A DNA stretch of 64,000 nucleotides from contig NC_079879.1 of assembly GCF_029227915.1 (NCBI RefSeq), positions 8,928,001-8,992,000 of the forward strand, read 5' to 3'. Below, piece by piece: positions 10,398-18,022 of the stretch (positions within the stretch are counted from its first letter, which is position 1; the number at the start of each line of letters is the position of its first letter). The translations under genes and the position numbers were made by a program. This stretch comes from Hydractinia symbiolongicarpus (lineage: Eukaryota; Cnidaria; Hydrozoa; Anthoathecata; Hydractiniidae). The notes under the pieces are model-generated. The model was not told where the DNA came from. It saw only the letters and a program-made list of their open reading frames with translations, and made no database searches.

Positions 10398-11046
10398 TTA
10401 TTCCCACGAATCGTCTTGATACTCGTTCATGAGCATGAACTCTAACCTGTCTGTTGAACCTTTAAGGGGGAGGTATACAGGAGTGTCGAAACTCCATGTC
10501 ACCATATCCCCCCCAAGCGTTTAGCTCTTTGATAGGAAGCAGGGCTAGTATATTGGATTTCTCACCATTTAAAAGAGAATAATCCGGATCCAGCTGGGAG
10601 TATACGCGTCTCAGCCGCTGGTGAACGTCAGTCTTGTAGATGCTGTCGTAGTCACCCGCGGTAAATAATACAATATTATCAAAGGCCCGTCCCATAATGT
10701 CCTGCAGTGGTTGATCGATTATCACACTGTACCCCTTGCTAACCCTAAGCCTACAGACTCCGTTCCTGAGTACGAAGAGCTTGATCCTCCCTCCCGCTTG
10801 ACTGTTGACTATGGCCGCGAGATCCTAAATTCTATACAAACCCGGCGCAATCGAGATGAGGACTTCCAAATCCCCGACTTCCATCGACTTAGACCCCGCC
10901 TTATGGATGTTGATCTCGCTCCTAGTGAAGAGGTTCACCCACCTAGGGCGGATACTGATCGACTTCAGAGCGATCCTCGTGTCCTGCCCTAGTTAGTCCA
11001 CGAATATCGTAGGGTTCTCTATATCCGTGACGTAGAGTTGTCTCAT
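10398..11046 (-). pseudogene. Decayed Polinton structural-type protein
   Basis: One minus-strand frame from ATG at 11046, with stops TAA at 10993-10995 and TAG at 10825-10827. A frameshift near 10465 restores an acidic C-terminal end (MNEYQDDSWE) finishing at 10398. The longest uninterrupted piece (10462-10725) includes FDNIVLFTAGDYDSIYKT, RRVYSQLDPDYSLLNGEK and GYGDMEFRH. About 215 codons in total. Position next to another structural-type gene and beta-rich character suggest a minor capsid (penton-like) protein. I cannot confirm this by motif, and it is a low-confidence inference. Its start codon lies inside the stem-loop shared with the divergent gene at 11066. Confidence 0.5.
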
Positions 11047-11069
11047 GTTTCTTCTAACAAGAAACATGA
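11043..11069. promoter_or_regulatory. Palindrome spanning two divergent start codons
   Basis: Perfect 11-bp stem TCATGTTTCTT/AAGAAACATGA with loop CTAAC. The minus-strand ATG (11046) and the plus-strand ATG (11066) lie in opposite arms, so both genes begin with the same 'AAGAAACATGA' context. It is probably a shared bidirectional promoter or leader. Confidence 0.65.
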
Positions 11070-12171
11070 ACATTTACAGCTATAACCCGAAGGCAAAGTA
11101 TACCCCTACACATGGGAGATATCTCGAAAGACTCAAGGGAGATGACTTTTCAACGCAAGACATCGTTATTGACGCGAAGGGGTCCTCGTTTACGGTAAAA
11201 TTCCCCAACATCTTCGTTGACTACGAATTGCTGGTGCGGTATTGAATACCTGGTAAAGCCACCCTTTCAGCCTCTGGTCTACCCAGCCCAATTTTGCTAC
11301 CTTTTGCGCAACGTCTGCATGTGGCATTTCTATGCAAATATTTTAACTTGACATCCTCCCTTGTACGTGCTGTCTATCGGTTCCACATCTACTTTCAAAT
11401 CCGCAAGATCCTAGCAGAGCTGGACATTCCTCTACCAGGCTCCGATGGGTTTCGACGTCTCAACAACCCTTATAACAACCAAAAATTCCATGCAATAGCT
11501 CGTGAGTTTGGTGTATCTGGTAGTGAACAAGAGAGTATTTTTAGCTCTTGGCAGAGCCATCGCAAAGATTATCCAGGCTCAGGCCCCAGTTATTTTGATG
11601 AAGACTCTTGGGGTCGTTGGATCATCGAGAAAAGTCAAGGGCTTACTCGTATAGGTATTGCACGCCTATCGCAGAGCGCGAGGTTCTATGCTTACTTGAT
11701 ACTCCAAAGTCAAGCTAACGCGCGATCCGGAATCATCGGTAGTGAGGGAAGCGCTATCGACGCTCAGCGGTTGTACTTAACAAAATTTGAGGGCTTGATC
11801 ACAAGGCCTACTGATACAAGGAAAGAGATTGGTGAGTTCCAAAATGTACTCAAGTATGCACGGAGCAAGGTCGATTTTAGTGTTGCACATGGTGTCTATA
11901 TGATCCCGAGTGATATGCATTGGGAATGTCGCTAATTTTACGAATAAAATCTTGATCAGCAAGGAGTATTTCAATATTGGTGTAAACCCACGGATCAACA
12001 CTTCCAGACCACATCATGCTTCGCGCCTTCCCCCCTACCACTACAGAGTCGCAGATCGCCTTGCCGCATCCCTTGACAGCCCCATCAAAAGCGGAGGTTC
12101 ATGATGATACTAAAGCCACTGTGATAAAGGTGGGAGTTGGACTCATCCTCGCTTACATATGGTTTAAGTAA
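11066..12171 (+). pseudogene. Decayed Polinton protein with C-terminal membrane segment
   Basis: Begins MNIYSYNPKAKYTPTHGR. It is broken by TGA at 11243-11245, continues in the same frame to 11935, then needs frame changes near 11925 and near 12100 to reach a hydrophobic end (VGVGLILAYIWFK) and TAA at 12169-12171. The middle holds landmarks seen in a recurrent Polinton protein family (FRRLNNPYNNQKFHAIAREF, LSQSARFYAYLILQSQANAR, ARSKVDFSVAHGVYMIPSDM). The predicted single C-terminal membrane anchor and about 365 codons fit a virion-associated protein. The exact role is unknown to me. It is divergent from the gene at 10398-11046 and convergent with the one at 12222-13051. Confidence 0.6.
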
Positions 12172-12182
12172 AGGGCTCAGTA

Positions 12183-12213
12183 CATTCTAGTAAAGCACTA
12201 GTTTACTAGAATG
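12183..12213. terminator. Stem-loop between convergent Polinton genes
   Basis: Perfect 12-bp stem CATTCTAGTAAA/TTTACTAGAATG with loop GCACTAG. It lies between the + strand stop at 12171 and the - strand stop at 12222, so it could serve both transcripts. Confidence 0.72.
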
Positions 12214-12221
12214 CTCGCCAT

Positions 12222-13051
12222 TCAGTGCGATTTGCGTGTGTTTCTCCTTCCAATATAAGCCACCACGATATACACAGCACCAGCGATGGCCAGGTACAGA
12301 TGCGTAGCTGCATACTCTACAATCTTCGCCGCCACTCTGAAGAAAAATGAGACCACACTGCCAATGATGCCTGGAAGAGAACACCTGCGTTACCTGCTAG
12401 ATACTTCAAGAAGCGCCCGAGTACAAACCCCTTGCCTCCACTACTGCCTCCTGCTGCAGGACCCGCTCCTGCTGTAGCACCTCCTGTAACTGCAAGTACG
12501 ATGGTAGATATGAGTAGACCGACAGCCCATACGATGCTCGCGATTGTGATCCCTTTCTCCTTGAATAGAATCTTGAGCTTTTTGGCCAGACACGTGTCGT
12601 CCCCAGCGATCTTCATGAGTGTAGTTTTAATCGCTTTGAGCTGGGTATTGATTCTAGAGAGCCCATGTTCCTCTATTGCCACATTTCGAGCATCCTTTAG
12701 CTTTTCAAGATCTTCCTTGGCCTTATCGAGGTCCGTATCCCAGATAATTTGCTGCTCCTCTGATACTCCAGGTGTGTAACCCTTCTTCGACTCAAGCCTC
12801 TTGATTTTGTCATCTGCTTTGGAAAGCTCGCCATTGTAGAAGATCATCTTACTTTTCACGTTATTCAAGTCGACCTGGAGCGTTTGAACATAGAAATGAA
12901 GATTTCTTTTCTCACTATCTGTGAGGGCTTCATCGCCAAACAAAGTGTCGAGCAGGCTTTTCGTTTCATCAATGACATTATCAACCCCTTCCAAAGATTG
13001 CAAAGAGATTTCATCGGCATTCTTTGGAAGAGGTTTATATATATTGCCCAT
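12222..13051 (-). pseudogene. Polinton coiled-coil membrane protein, one frameshift
   Basis: ATG at 13051 opens MGNIYKPLPK, whose Gly2 could be a myristoylation site. A long charged helical region follows (FYVQTLQVDLNNVKSKM, LDKAKEDLEKLKDARNVAIE), probably coiled coil. Then come a hydrophobic segment (ITIASIVWAVGLLISTIVLA), a Gly/Ala-rich linker and, after a frameshift near 12378, further hydrophobic sequence (LYLAIAGAVYIVVAYIG) ending in a basic tail at 12222. About 276 codons. The arrangement of cytosolic coiled coil plus C-terminal membrane hairpins suggests a membrane-bound scaffold, which is inference. No enzymatic motif is seen. Confidence 0.65.
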
Positions 13052-13067
13052 GAGTTTTTAAGCCCCT

Positions 13068-13390
13068 GCTTGACCGCCTTTGTTTGGTATTGTAGTATAG
13101 TCGGTGAAACCTATGGCTCCCATGCCCCTTTACGTAAGTCTCTCGCTATTGCTGTAGCGGTTTTAAATCCACCCTCCTCCCCTTTCGTTTTTTTGTAAGC
13201 GTTATGTCCTTGTCTATGCCTTTTTAGATAAGCAGATTACCTTGTAGTTCAAACCTGTCGTAATGCATCGCGTTAGGTTGCTGCTCTAGTCCCTCACTTA
13301 GGTGTTTGTAAAGCAAGTCGACTTTTGTTTTCACCACCTGCCACCTCTGATCCTCTAGGCTATCACCTGTAACTGCGCTACTAGGCGATG
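13068..13390 (-). pseudogene. Remnant of a minus-strand Polinton gene lacking its start
   Basis: Coding-like sequence begins abruptly near 13390 with no ATG (VDLLYKHLSEGLEQ, MHYDRFELQGN). It shifts frame near 13230 into a basic Gly-rich stretch (KKTKGEEGGFKTATAIARDL) and again near 13113 into a short tail ending at TAA just before the ATG at 13051. Family not recognised. Its missing 5' end coincides with the missing 5' end of the plus-strand fragment at 13388, so one deletion probably removed both divergent starts. Confidence 0.45.
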
Positions 13391-13603
13391 TATGGCAACA
13401 CTTTCGCCATCCCTATCGGCAAATTTTTCGAACTCACGAGGGATCTGCTTTTTTACCAACATGAACTATATGACAGGTTACAGTTTGTCATACATTTTGC
13501 ACCCTATGACCAAGTCATCAAAGATGCTGGACTGGGCGAAAAGCTATTAAACTACTTGCCGAGGGGAGTAGTATCTCAAAGAAGAAAGTCACACATTGGC
13601 TGA
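13388..13603 (+). pseudogene. Fragment of probable Polinton major capsid protein
   Basis: About 70 codons (TFAIPIGKFFELTRDLLFYQ, LYDRLQFVIHFAPYDQVI) that resemble an inner strand-rich portion of the double jelly-roll major capsid protein of Polintons. The normal protein is several hundred residues, so both ends are missing. It begins at the deletion point shared with the remnant at 13068-13390 and runs directly into integrase-derived sequence near 13603. The assignment rests on remembered family character only; a profile search would settle it. Confidence 0.45.
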
Positions 13604-13649
13604 CGAGACCGCTGCTCTGGCTCCGACATATTCGAGGCCCCAAGCGCAT

Positions 13650-14193
13650 CATTTACCCACATTTCACAATCACGAAACTACCAAATACCACCACAGTTTC
13701 ACAGAATTTGTCGAGCCCTACAACAAGGTACTCGCGGAGAGATTGTTTAAACCTCAAGATGCGCAAGAGTTGGTTTCTGACGAACAAAGTACCACTTGGG
13801 TCAAGCACTTGTACACTATCGTCAAGGGGCTGAACAACACCAAAACCGCCATGATTGGTATGAAGCCAAGCAAGGCCATCAAGCTCGACGAAGTCCCACT
13901 TACGAAAGAGCAGCGGTCCCCTGAAGAAAAGCCGTTACCTGACGACGGTCTCTACTTGTATCTGCTGCAACCTGGGGAAGAGCATGGTGATCAAAAAAGA
14001 CGTGCAAAGTACGCTTGGTAGAGTAAGAAAACGAATAGACTCGATCGTATCGTGTCCGGTACCCGTCTCCTGTACTATTTGACTGATGGGTCGCCTAGCG
14101 GCTCCGCAAGGGCACCTGATCGAAGCTTCGTTAATGTTAATGTTGATCCCAGAGGATGTTGAAGTACCCCCGGAACATGTCAAACAATGGTAA
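13650..14193 (+). pseudogene. Polinton integrase, C-terminal fragment with frameshifts
   Basis: Integrases of Polintons are retroviral-type DDE enzymes that insert the element. This piece starts at the end of the catalytic core (KYHHSFTEFVEPYNKVLAE), continues through LYTIVKGLNNTKTAMIGMKP and DGLYLYLLQPGEEHGDQKRR, and ends, after frame changes near 14020 and 14120, in the usual terminal LIPEDVEVPPEHVKQW with TAA at 14191-14193. The zinc-binding N-terminus and most of the DDE core are absent. No upstream piece is found elsewhere in the element, so transposition would have to depend on another copy. Confidence 0.75.
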
Positions 14194-14201
14194 TTTTGTT
14201 G

Positions 14202-14229
14202 TTTTTGTAGCTCTCGTGAGTTACAAAAA
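14202..14229. terminator. Stem-loop between convergent integrase remnant and minus-strand gene
   Basis: Twelve-pair stem TTTTTGTAGCTC/GAGTTACAAAAA with one G-T pair and loop TCGT. It lies between the stop at 14193 and the opposing stop at 14274. Confidence 0.65.
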
Positions 14230-14273
14230 TCTCAGGCGCTTGTCAGGAATGGTTGATCACCTCTATTAGGTCA

Positions 14274-14825
14274 TCACATTACATAGTCCAAAGGATGCAA
14301 GGTGTAGAACGGGTAACCATAGACGACACCCTTGATGACATTGGGCTCGCTACCAAGGTCGATGATGTCAACCAATGCTCTATTCTCGATTTGAATGTTG
14401 AGCATGTTGCCAATTTTCTCCAAGTCCGCCAGATCCGAGAGCCTTAAGTCCCTATCTTTGATGACCTCGTAGCAGAGCATGCCCCACTTGTTCACATCAG
14501 CCGAGACAATATGCAGACCGAGACAATCAATATCATCCTCGAGCACTTCGTCTACCCCCTCTACTGGGATTGTTGCCCACGGCTTTTCATCCGAGGCTAC
14601 TCTGTCTAGAAGCTTGTCATCATCTGGATATACAAACCCCTCGTAGTATGGCCCATTTCTAAATCTAAAATTTTCCAAACACTGTGAACAATAACCGGTA
14701 GTAGACCCCGCCTTGATACAGCATCGCAGCACCGGCACCCGAACATCGTAAAGGTTTCTAAGTTGTCGGCTCTGTATGTAGGCTTCCATATTTTTTGTTT
14801 TTTGATATTCAATTCCTTTTAACAT
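14274..14825 (-). CDS. Polinton protein with Cys pairs, function unknown
   Basis: 183 codons from ATG at 14825; a second ATG at 14789 (MEAYIQSRQL) is an equally good start. The N-terminal third has a Cys-rich patch (VLRCCIKAGS, YCSQCLENF) that could be a zinc-binding knuckle. The rest is acidic with a conserved-looking LGLHIVSADVNKWGMLCYEV and LEKIGNMLNIQIENRALVDI. The frame is intact, unlike many neighbours. Family not recognised, and no catalytic motif is evident. Confidence 0.5.
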   Translation of the reverse strand: MLKGIEYQKTKNMEAYIQSRQLRNLYDVRVPVLRCCIKAGSTTGYCSQCLENFRFRNGPYYEGFVYPDDDKLLDRVASDEKPWATIPVEGVDEVLEDDIDCLGLHIVSADVNKWGMLCYEVIKDRDLRLSDLADLEKIGNMLNIQIENRALVDIIDLGSEPNVIKGVVYGYPFYTLHPLDYVM

Positions 14826-15151
14826 ACAGCCGAAGTGGTCAAGCAGCGCCTATCAGGCGTGTTTTTGTAGCTCGTAGGAGCTTAACGAGCATCATCGTCT
14901 GCCGGACTCTGTCTCATGTCTGCCACACCTCAAAAGGAAGCAATAAAGGCCGGCTGGCGTCAGTAAAAACGTGTCTGGATGAAGGGGATGGAATCTGTCC
15001 CCTTCATCCTTTTCCATAACATTTATCGTTTTTACCCTATCAAGGGAACCCATATTATGGGCCCTACTATTTCGACCTTCCTTTACCCGGTATACCATAC
15101 CTGCGTTCAGTAACACCGTGTTTGGGTGGGTTTGGACAGATCTGTCCACAC
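14826..15151. other. Polinton intergenic stretch with two stem-loops
   Basis: No convincing gene. A minus-strand open frame here (up to 15161) is low-complexity and spans both hairpins, so it is not called. A short inverted motif GCTC/GAGC occurs near 14871-14882. Confidence 0.4.
14977..15009. terminator. Stem-loop in Polinton spacer
   Basis: Perfect 12-bp stem GGATGAAGGGGA/TCCCCTTCATCC with a 9-nt loop. Confidence 0.6.
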
Positions 15152-15157
15152 CTACCC
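15124..15157 (-). terminator. Near-palindrome at the 3' end of a minus-strand Polinton gene
   Basis: Sixteen-pair stem centred on GGACAGATCTGTCC, with one mismatch and one G-T pair. It overlaps the stop codon of the 15152-15403 gene. Confidence 0.6.
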
Positions 15158-15403
15158 GCATTTTGTACTTCCCAGGCCAGCTCTTATAGTGTCGGAGATG
15201 ATACCAAGTAGAAGCAACGACCCACAGACGATGAAAGCGACGTTGTCAGAATGCAACTCGCGCCTCAGTTCAGAGACTTCCCGGTAGCTTTCCTCGAGCT
15301 CTTCTTCAAGCATGGCAACGGTTCCATCAGCTTGCCTCAAGTCAAATTCAATTTCACTAATATACACCATAAGTTTCTTCCCCAATTCTTCTGGATAAGA
15401 CAT
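15152..15403 (-). CDS. Small Polinton coiled-coil protein with one membrane segment
   Basis: 83 residues from ATG at 15403, which follows an AT-rich TCTCTAAAATAA box. Residues 18-50 form an acidic heptad-rich helix (VAMLEEELEESYREVSELRR). Residues 55-72 are hydrophobic (VAFIVCGSLLLLGIISDTI), predicting a single C-terminal membrane segment. Shape resembles tail-anchored or spanin-like small proteins, but no family is recognised. It lies downstream of the ATPase, 19 bp away, in the same orientation. Confidence 0.5.
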   Translation of the reverse strand: MSYPEELGKKLMVYISEIEFDLRQADGTVAMLEEELEESYREVSELRRELHSDNVAFIVCGSLLLLGIISDTIRAGLGSTKCG

Positions 15404-15422
15404 TTATTTTAGAGAATAGAAT

Positions 15423-15984
15423 TTACAAAATAATCTTCCAACTCCTGGGATGCTCCAGTCTAATGTATAGGCAAGCGTGCTTGGCATCTATCTGGTTGGT
15501 CTCCTCATCTATGAGCTTCATATCTGAACGCTCGTGGGGGTACCACACGAACAACTGCTTCTTTTGGCGTCTAAGAGTCTTTGGTAGGGCTGTATAAGAC
15601 TGCGTTAACAGCCATAAGCTATGCTTCTTGTGGTGACCACTGATGGCAAGCTCAAGGAGCGGTTGTTGACGCTTGTCAAGGCTCTCGTCGGCGATCATGT
15701 CGTCGATAATGAACAACGTCCCCTCACCCTAGGAGCTTTGACAGCTTCTGGATCCACTCGAACAGCTGGTCCCCGGGGTCGATCATGAATACGTAATCGT
15801 CTTTCCACAACGAGGATCTCTCCAAGTAAGTGGAGTTCCAGCGGATCGTTGGGCAGAGTATGATGATGTTGTAAAAATGTGCTTTGTACTCATTCTCCAG
15901 CAAATCCAGCACTCGCTGCGTCTTGCCACATGAGGTAAGTCCCGTGAAGATTGCTGTATGCGGGTCTTTCACGATGTCTAGCAT
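15423..15984 (-). pseudogene. Polinton genome-packaging ATPase (FtsK/HerA type), one frameshift
   Basis: The ATPase pumps element DNA into capsids in virus relatives. ATG at 15984. Walker A is GLTSCGKT (residues 15-22), followed by NIIILCPTIRWNSTY. Walker B is LFIIDDM just after the break. The motif SGHHKKHSLWLLTQSYTALP carries the arginine-finger/sensor region, and the end KHACLYIRLEHPR is typical. A frame change near 15724 separates Walker A from Walker B. The segment before KHACLYIR seems shorter than usual, suggesting a small internal deletion. About 185 codons, compared with roughly 200-240 usually. Its ATG directly follows the TAA of the HNH-like gene upstream. Confidence 0.82.
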
Positions 15985-16512
15985 TTATTCTGTCTGCCGG
16001 TAGCAGATAGAACCTCGCGCGTACTGGGAGATATATCGATGGCCCTTCGTTTGGTTATCCGCAACCCAGAGGGGCTGCATGTTAGTGTAGTGCAGTCTTG
16101 CTATTTGTACTTCATCGCTGGGGGTAACCCCGTTTTCTCTATATTTAATCGGGATTTTGTGATCAAACTGCTACTGCCTTCGGTTTCCCCAATTCATCCC
16201 ATCCCAGAATTGGGCCTGAATGTGCTTCATGAATGTGACAATATTGCACCCCAGGTACTCGGTGGAGGCTATCTCTGTATCACGGTTTAGAGCAGTAAGA
16301 ATCCTAGTTAGAATGAGGTGATATTGATACCTAGGGAAATAACATATGGGACAATGGTTCCCCGTTTTTGATGCGAGGCATTTGGTTCGTTCCAATGACG
16401 CCTTGTTGGCATCGAGGCATTTTATGCACATTTTTGTTTGGTGCCTGTTCCCCTTGAGCCTGAACTTGTCAAAAGAAAGATAGTGCTTACATCTCGAACA
16501 TTTAGTCTCCAT
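15985..16512 (-). pseudogene. Polinton zinc-ribbon HNH-type endonuclease-like protein, one frameshift
   Basis: ATG at 16512. The N-terminal zinc module has two CxxC pairs (METKCSRCKHYLSFDKF, KMCIKCLDANK) and a third Cys pair (HCPICYF). Then comes STEYLGCNIVTFMKHIQAQF, a landmark preceding HNH domains in related proteins. After a frame change near 16175, an HNH-like tail remains: DHKIPI with the following HYTNMQPLW and ADNQTKG, giving the His/Asn pattern of the beta-beta-alpha metal fold. It ends at TAA 15985-15987, abutting the ATPase start. HNH proteins next to packaging motors suggest a DNA-cutting role in packaging or mobility, which is inference. Confidence 0.65.
15989..16011. promoter_or_regulatory. 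Small stem-loop before the packaging ATPase start
   Basis: Nine-pair stem TCTGTCTGC/GCAGATAGA with one G-T pair and loop CGGTA, 5 bp upstream of the ATPase ATG and within the end of the HNH-like frame. Confidence 0.45.
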
Positions 16513-16538
16513 ATTAAATCGTGTTTAACCTAGGTACC

Positions 16539-16790
16539 CTATTTTGGCTTTGGCACGATAATCACAGGGATCCAACCTTTGGATACGGCCATTTCAAGAC
16601 TGGCCCTGCCTGCTGAGAAGTAAGCTACCATTTTCAGGGCATCGCTGGTGTCCATCTTGGTGGAGGGACTGCTGATGCCTAACAATTTCTTCCCTCCCAT
16701 GGCGTAGGTGAAAGTGAATCCTAAATCTACGACTGTCTCGTAGAACATGTCGATTATCTCCTTCTCTTTCGGTGTCACATTTGAACTCAT
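16539..16790 (-). CDS. Small Polinton protein, unknown function
   Basis: 83 residues from ATG at 16790, preceded by the box CCTATAATAAACC. Contains FYETVVDLGFTFTYAMGGKK and KGWIPVIIVPKPK at the end. It is amphipathic rather than clearly membrane-spanning. The frame is intact. It lies 26 bp upstream of the HNH-like gene. Not recognised. Confidence 0.45.
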   Translation of the reverse strand: MSSNVTPKEKEIIDMFYETVVDLGFTFTYAMGGKKLLGISSPSTKMDTSDALKMVAYFSAGRASLEMAVSKGWIPVIIVPKPK

Positions 16791-16829
16791 GGTTTATTAT
16801 AGGCTTATCCCATCTTGAAAATGTCGATA

Positions 16830-17138
16830 TCAAGCCGTGTGCTCTTGCTTTCGCGTGGGATGAGGCGCACGTGGCTGTGGCGAAGGCTGCTTACGTGAAA
16901 TGTAGTAGACTCCAACTACCACGCAGGCAACTACAGCAACGAGACCTCCGCCAAGGTATATGCTGTTGAGAACCTGCGAAGTACCCGCGACAGGTTCCTG
17001 ACCCTCTTGCGAAGTACTTTTGCCCACGTTATTCTGCAGGTTTGCCTTGTTATTGCGGTTCCATTCGGCAAGTCTCTTGCCAGCAGCAACACGACCCTCG
17101 TTCTTCTTGGTAATTACTTGGTCAGTTTCCTCGCTCAT
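16830..17138 (-). CDS. Small Polinton protein with one membrane segment
   Basis: 102 residues from ATG at 17138, preceded by the box CTTATAACAA. The N-terminal half is polar and basic (MSEETDQVITKKNEGRVAAG, KRLAEWNRNNKANLQNN). Residues 62-81 form one hydrophobic span (LGGGLVAVVACVVVGVYYIS), followed by a basic Pro-rich tail. A type of bitopic protein common in Polintons; a virion-membrane or fibre-anchor role would be inference. The frame is intact. Confidence 0.55.
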   Translation of the reverse strand: MSEETDQVITKKNEGRVAAGKRLAEWNRNNKANLQNNVGKSTSQEGQEPVAGTSQVLNSIYLGGGLVAVVACVVVGVYYISRKQPSPQPRAPHPTRKQEHTA

Positions 17139-17168
17139 TTGTTATAAGCCGTAAGACTTGTAACAAAT
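17137..17168. promoter_or_regulatory. Stem-loop between two minus-strand Polinton genes
   Basis: Twelve-pair stem ATTTGTTATAAG/CTTGTAACAAAT with one G-T pair and an 8-nt loop. It begins 9 bp after the upstream stop (17178) and its far arm reaches the next ATG (17138). Confidence 0.68.
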
Positions 17169-17177
17169 CACTTCACT

Positions 17178-17435
17178 TTAGGAAGCCTCACCGCATCTCC
17201 CTTCTTTCATTATGGAATTCTTATAAGGCTTCGCATCCAAAACACAGACGTGTGGCGGGAAGCGCTCCGCTGGAGGTGTCAGGATTTCTAAGCCGTGCAC
17301 ACTATGGTCCCCGAAGCAGCTACACCAGTCCGAATATCTCACAACCCTTGTGCCATACATATATTGAGCCAGATCCATTGTGCGCTCGAATATTTTATAA
17401 TTGTCCAATCGTATCTTTGATAGAATATTCCCCAT
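17178..17435 (-). CDS. Small Polinton protein with N-myristoylation motif
   Basis: 85 residues if ATG at 17435 is used, giving MGNILSK, a strong match to the N-myristoylation consensus (Gly2, Ser6, Lys7). An ATG at 17453 would add six residues and hide the motif. The rest includes YKIFERTMDLAQYMYGTRVV and LTPPAERFPPHVCVLDAKPY. It overlaps the 3' end of the 17395-18022 gene by about 40 bp in another frame. Not recognised; lipid anchoring is inferred from the motif. Confidence 0.45.
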   Translation of the reverse strand: MGNILSKIRLDNYKIFERTMDLAQYMYGTRVVRYSDWCSCFGDHSVHGLEILTPPAERFPPHVCVLDAKPYKNSIMKEGRCGEAS

Positions 17436-18022
17436 TGTTTTCTTGATCTTCATCAACCTTCTCTTCAACTACCTTGGACGTAGGTATTTGACAGTGGTTT
17501 ACAGTGTGTGCAACTACTAGAAGAGGCGTTAGAAATTTACCAAACGCCAAGTACACGAGGATCCCCAAGTCAGCCATAGAGTCCTTGATGATAGGATCAG
17601 CTTCGATATCAGATCTAAGCCCCTCGGGACTATCCAACTGAACCATACTCCCCATGGCCTTGGTATACAGACTGATAGCCTGTGAGGATAGAGCCTTGGC
17701 AGTCTTCTCGCCCTTTTTCCTGGAACTCACGTTGAATGAATTCCGTATAAGCTTTCTCGACTGCCTCGTCTGATGCTTTGTCAATATAGGCTTCGGTGCA
17801 TTTCTTCGGTAGCAAGTGCTGTTTACCCTTGCGTGCATCCTTCAGGGCTTGGCGCTTGTCAATAGGTTTTTCGCAATGTTCAAAAGCTTCTTCTGGGGTA
17901 TCAACTTCATCAAAAATTTGTGCTATATCTCGAACCATGTTTATTAGACGTCGATAACGAAAGAAGCAAGCAAGGATCAAGACGTATGGCAGTAGCACGG
18001 CGATTAGTAAACATATCTCCAT
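17395..18022 (-). pseudogene. Polinton membrane protein with two hydrophobic segments, one frameshift
   Basis: ATG at 18022 opens with a hydrophobic segment (MEICLLIAVLLPYVLILACF). A basic and acidic helical middle follows (TPEEAFEHCEKPIDKRQALK, DKASDEAVEKAYTEFIQREF). A frame change around 17700 leads to KALSSQAISLYTKAMGSMVQ, a second hydrophobic span (LGILVYLAFGKFLTPLLVVA) and an acidic tail ending at 17395. About 208 codons. Its ATG directly follows the polymerase stop (TAA-ATG). Not recognised beyond being a membrane protein. Confidence 0.55.

Noticed and set aside
10711-10992. Plus-strand 93-residue frame between structural genes
   Set aside because: Antisense to a continuous minus-strand frame that joins recognisable pieces on both sides.
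12432-12779. Plus-strand open frame opposite the coiled-coil gene
   Set aside because: Antisense shadow with no start context or family character.
14892-15161. Minus-strand 89-residue Polinton gene
   Set aside because: Spans two hairpins whose repeats give the residues their pattern; no conserved feature.
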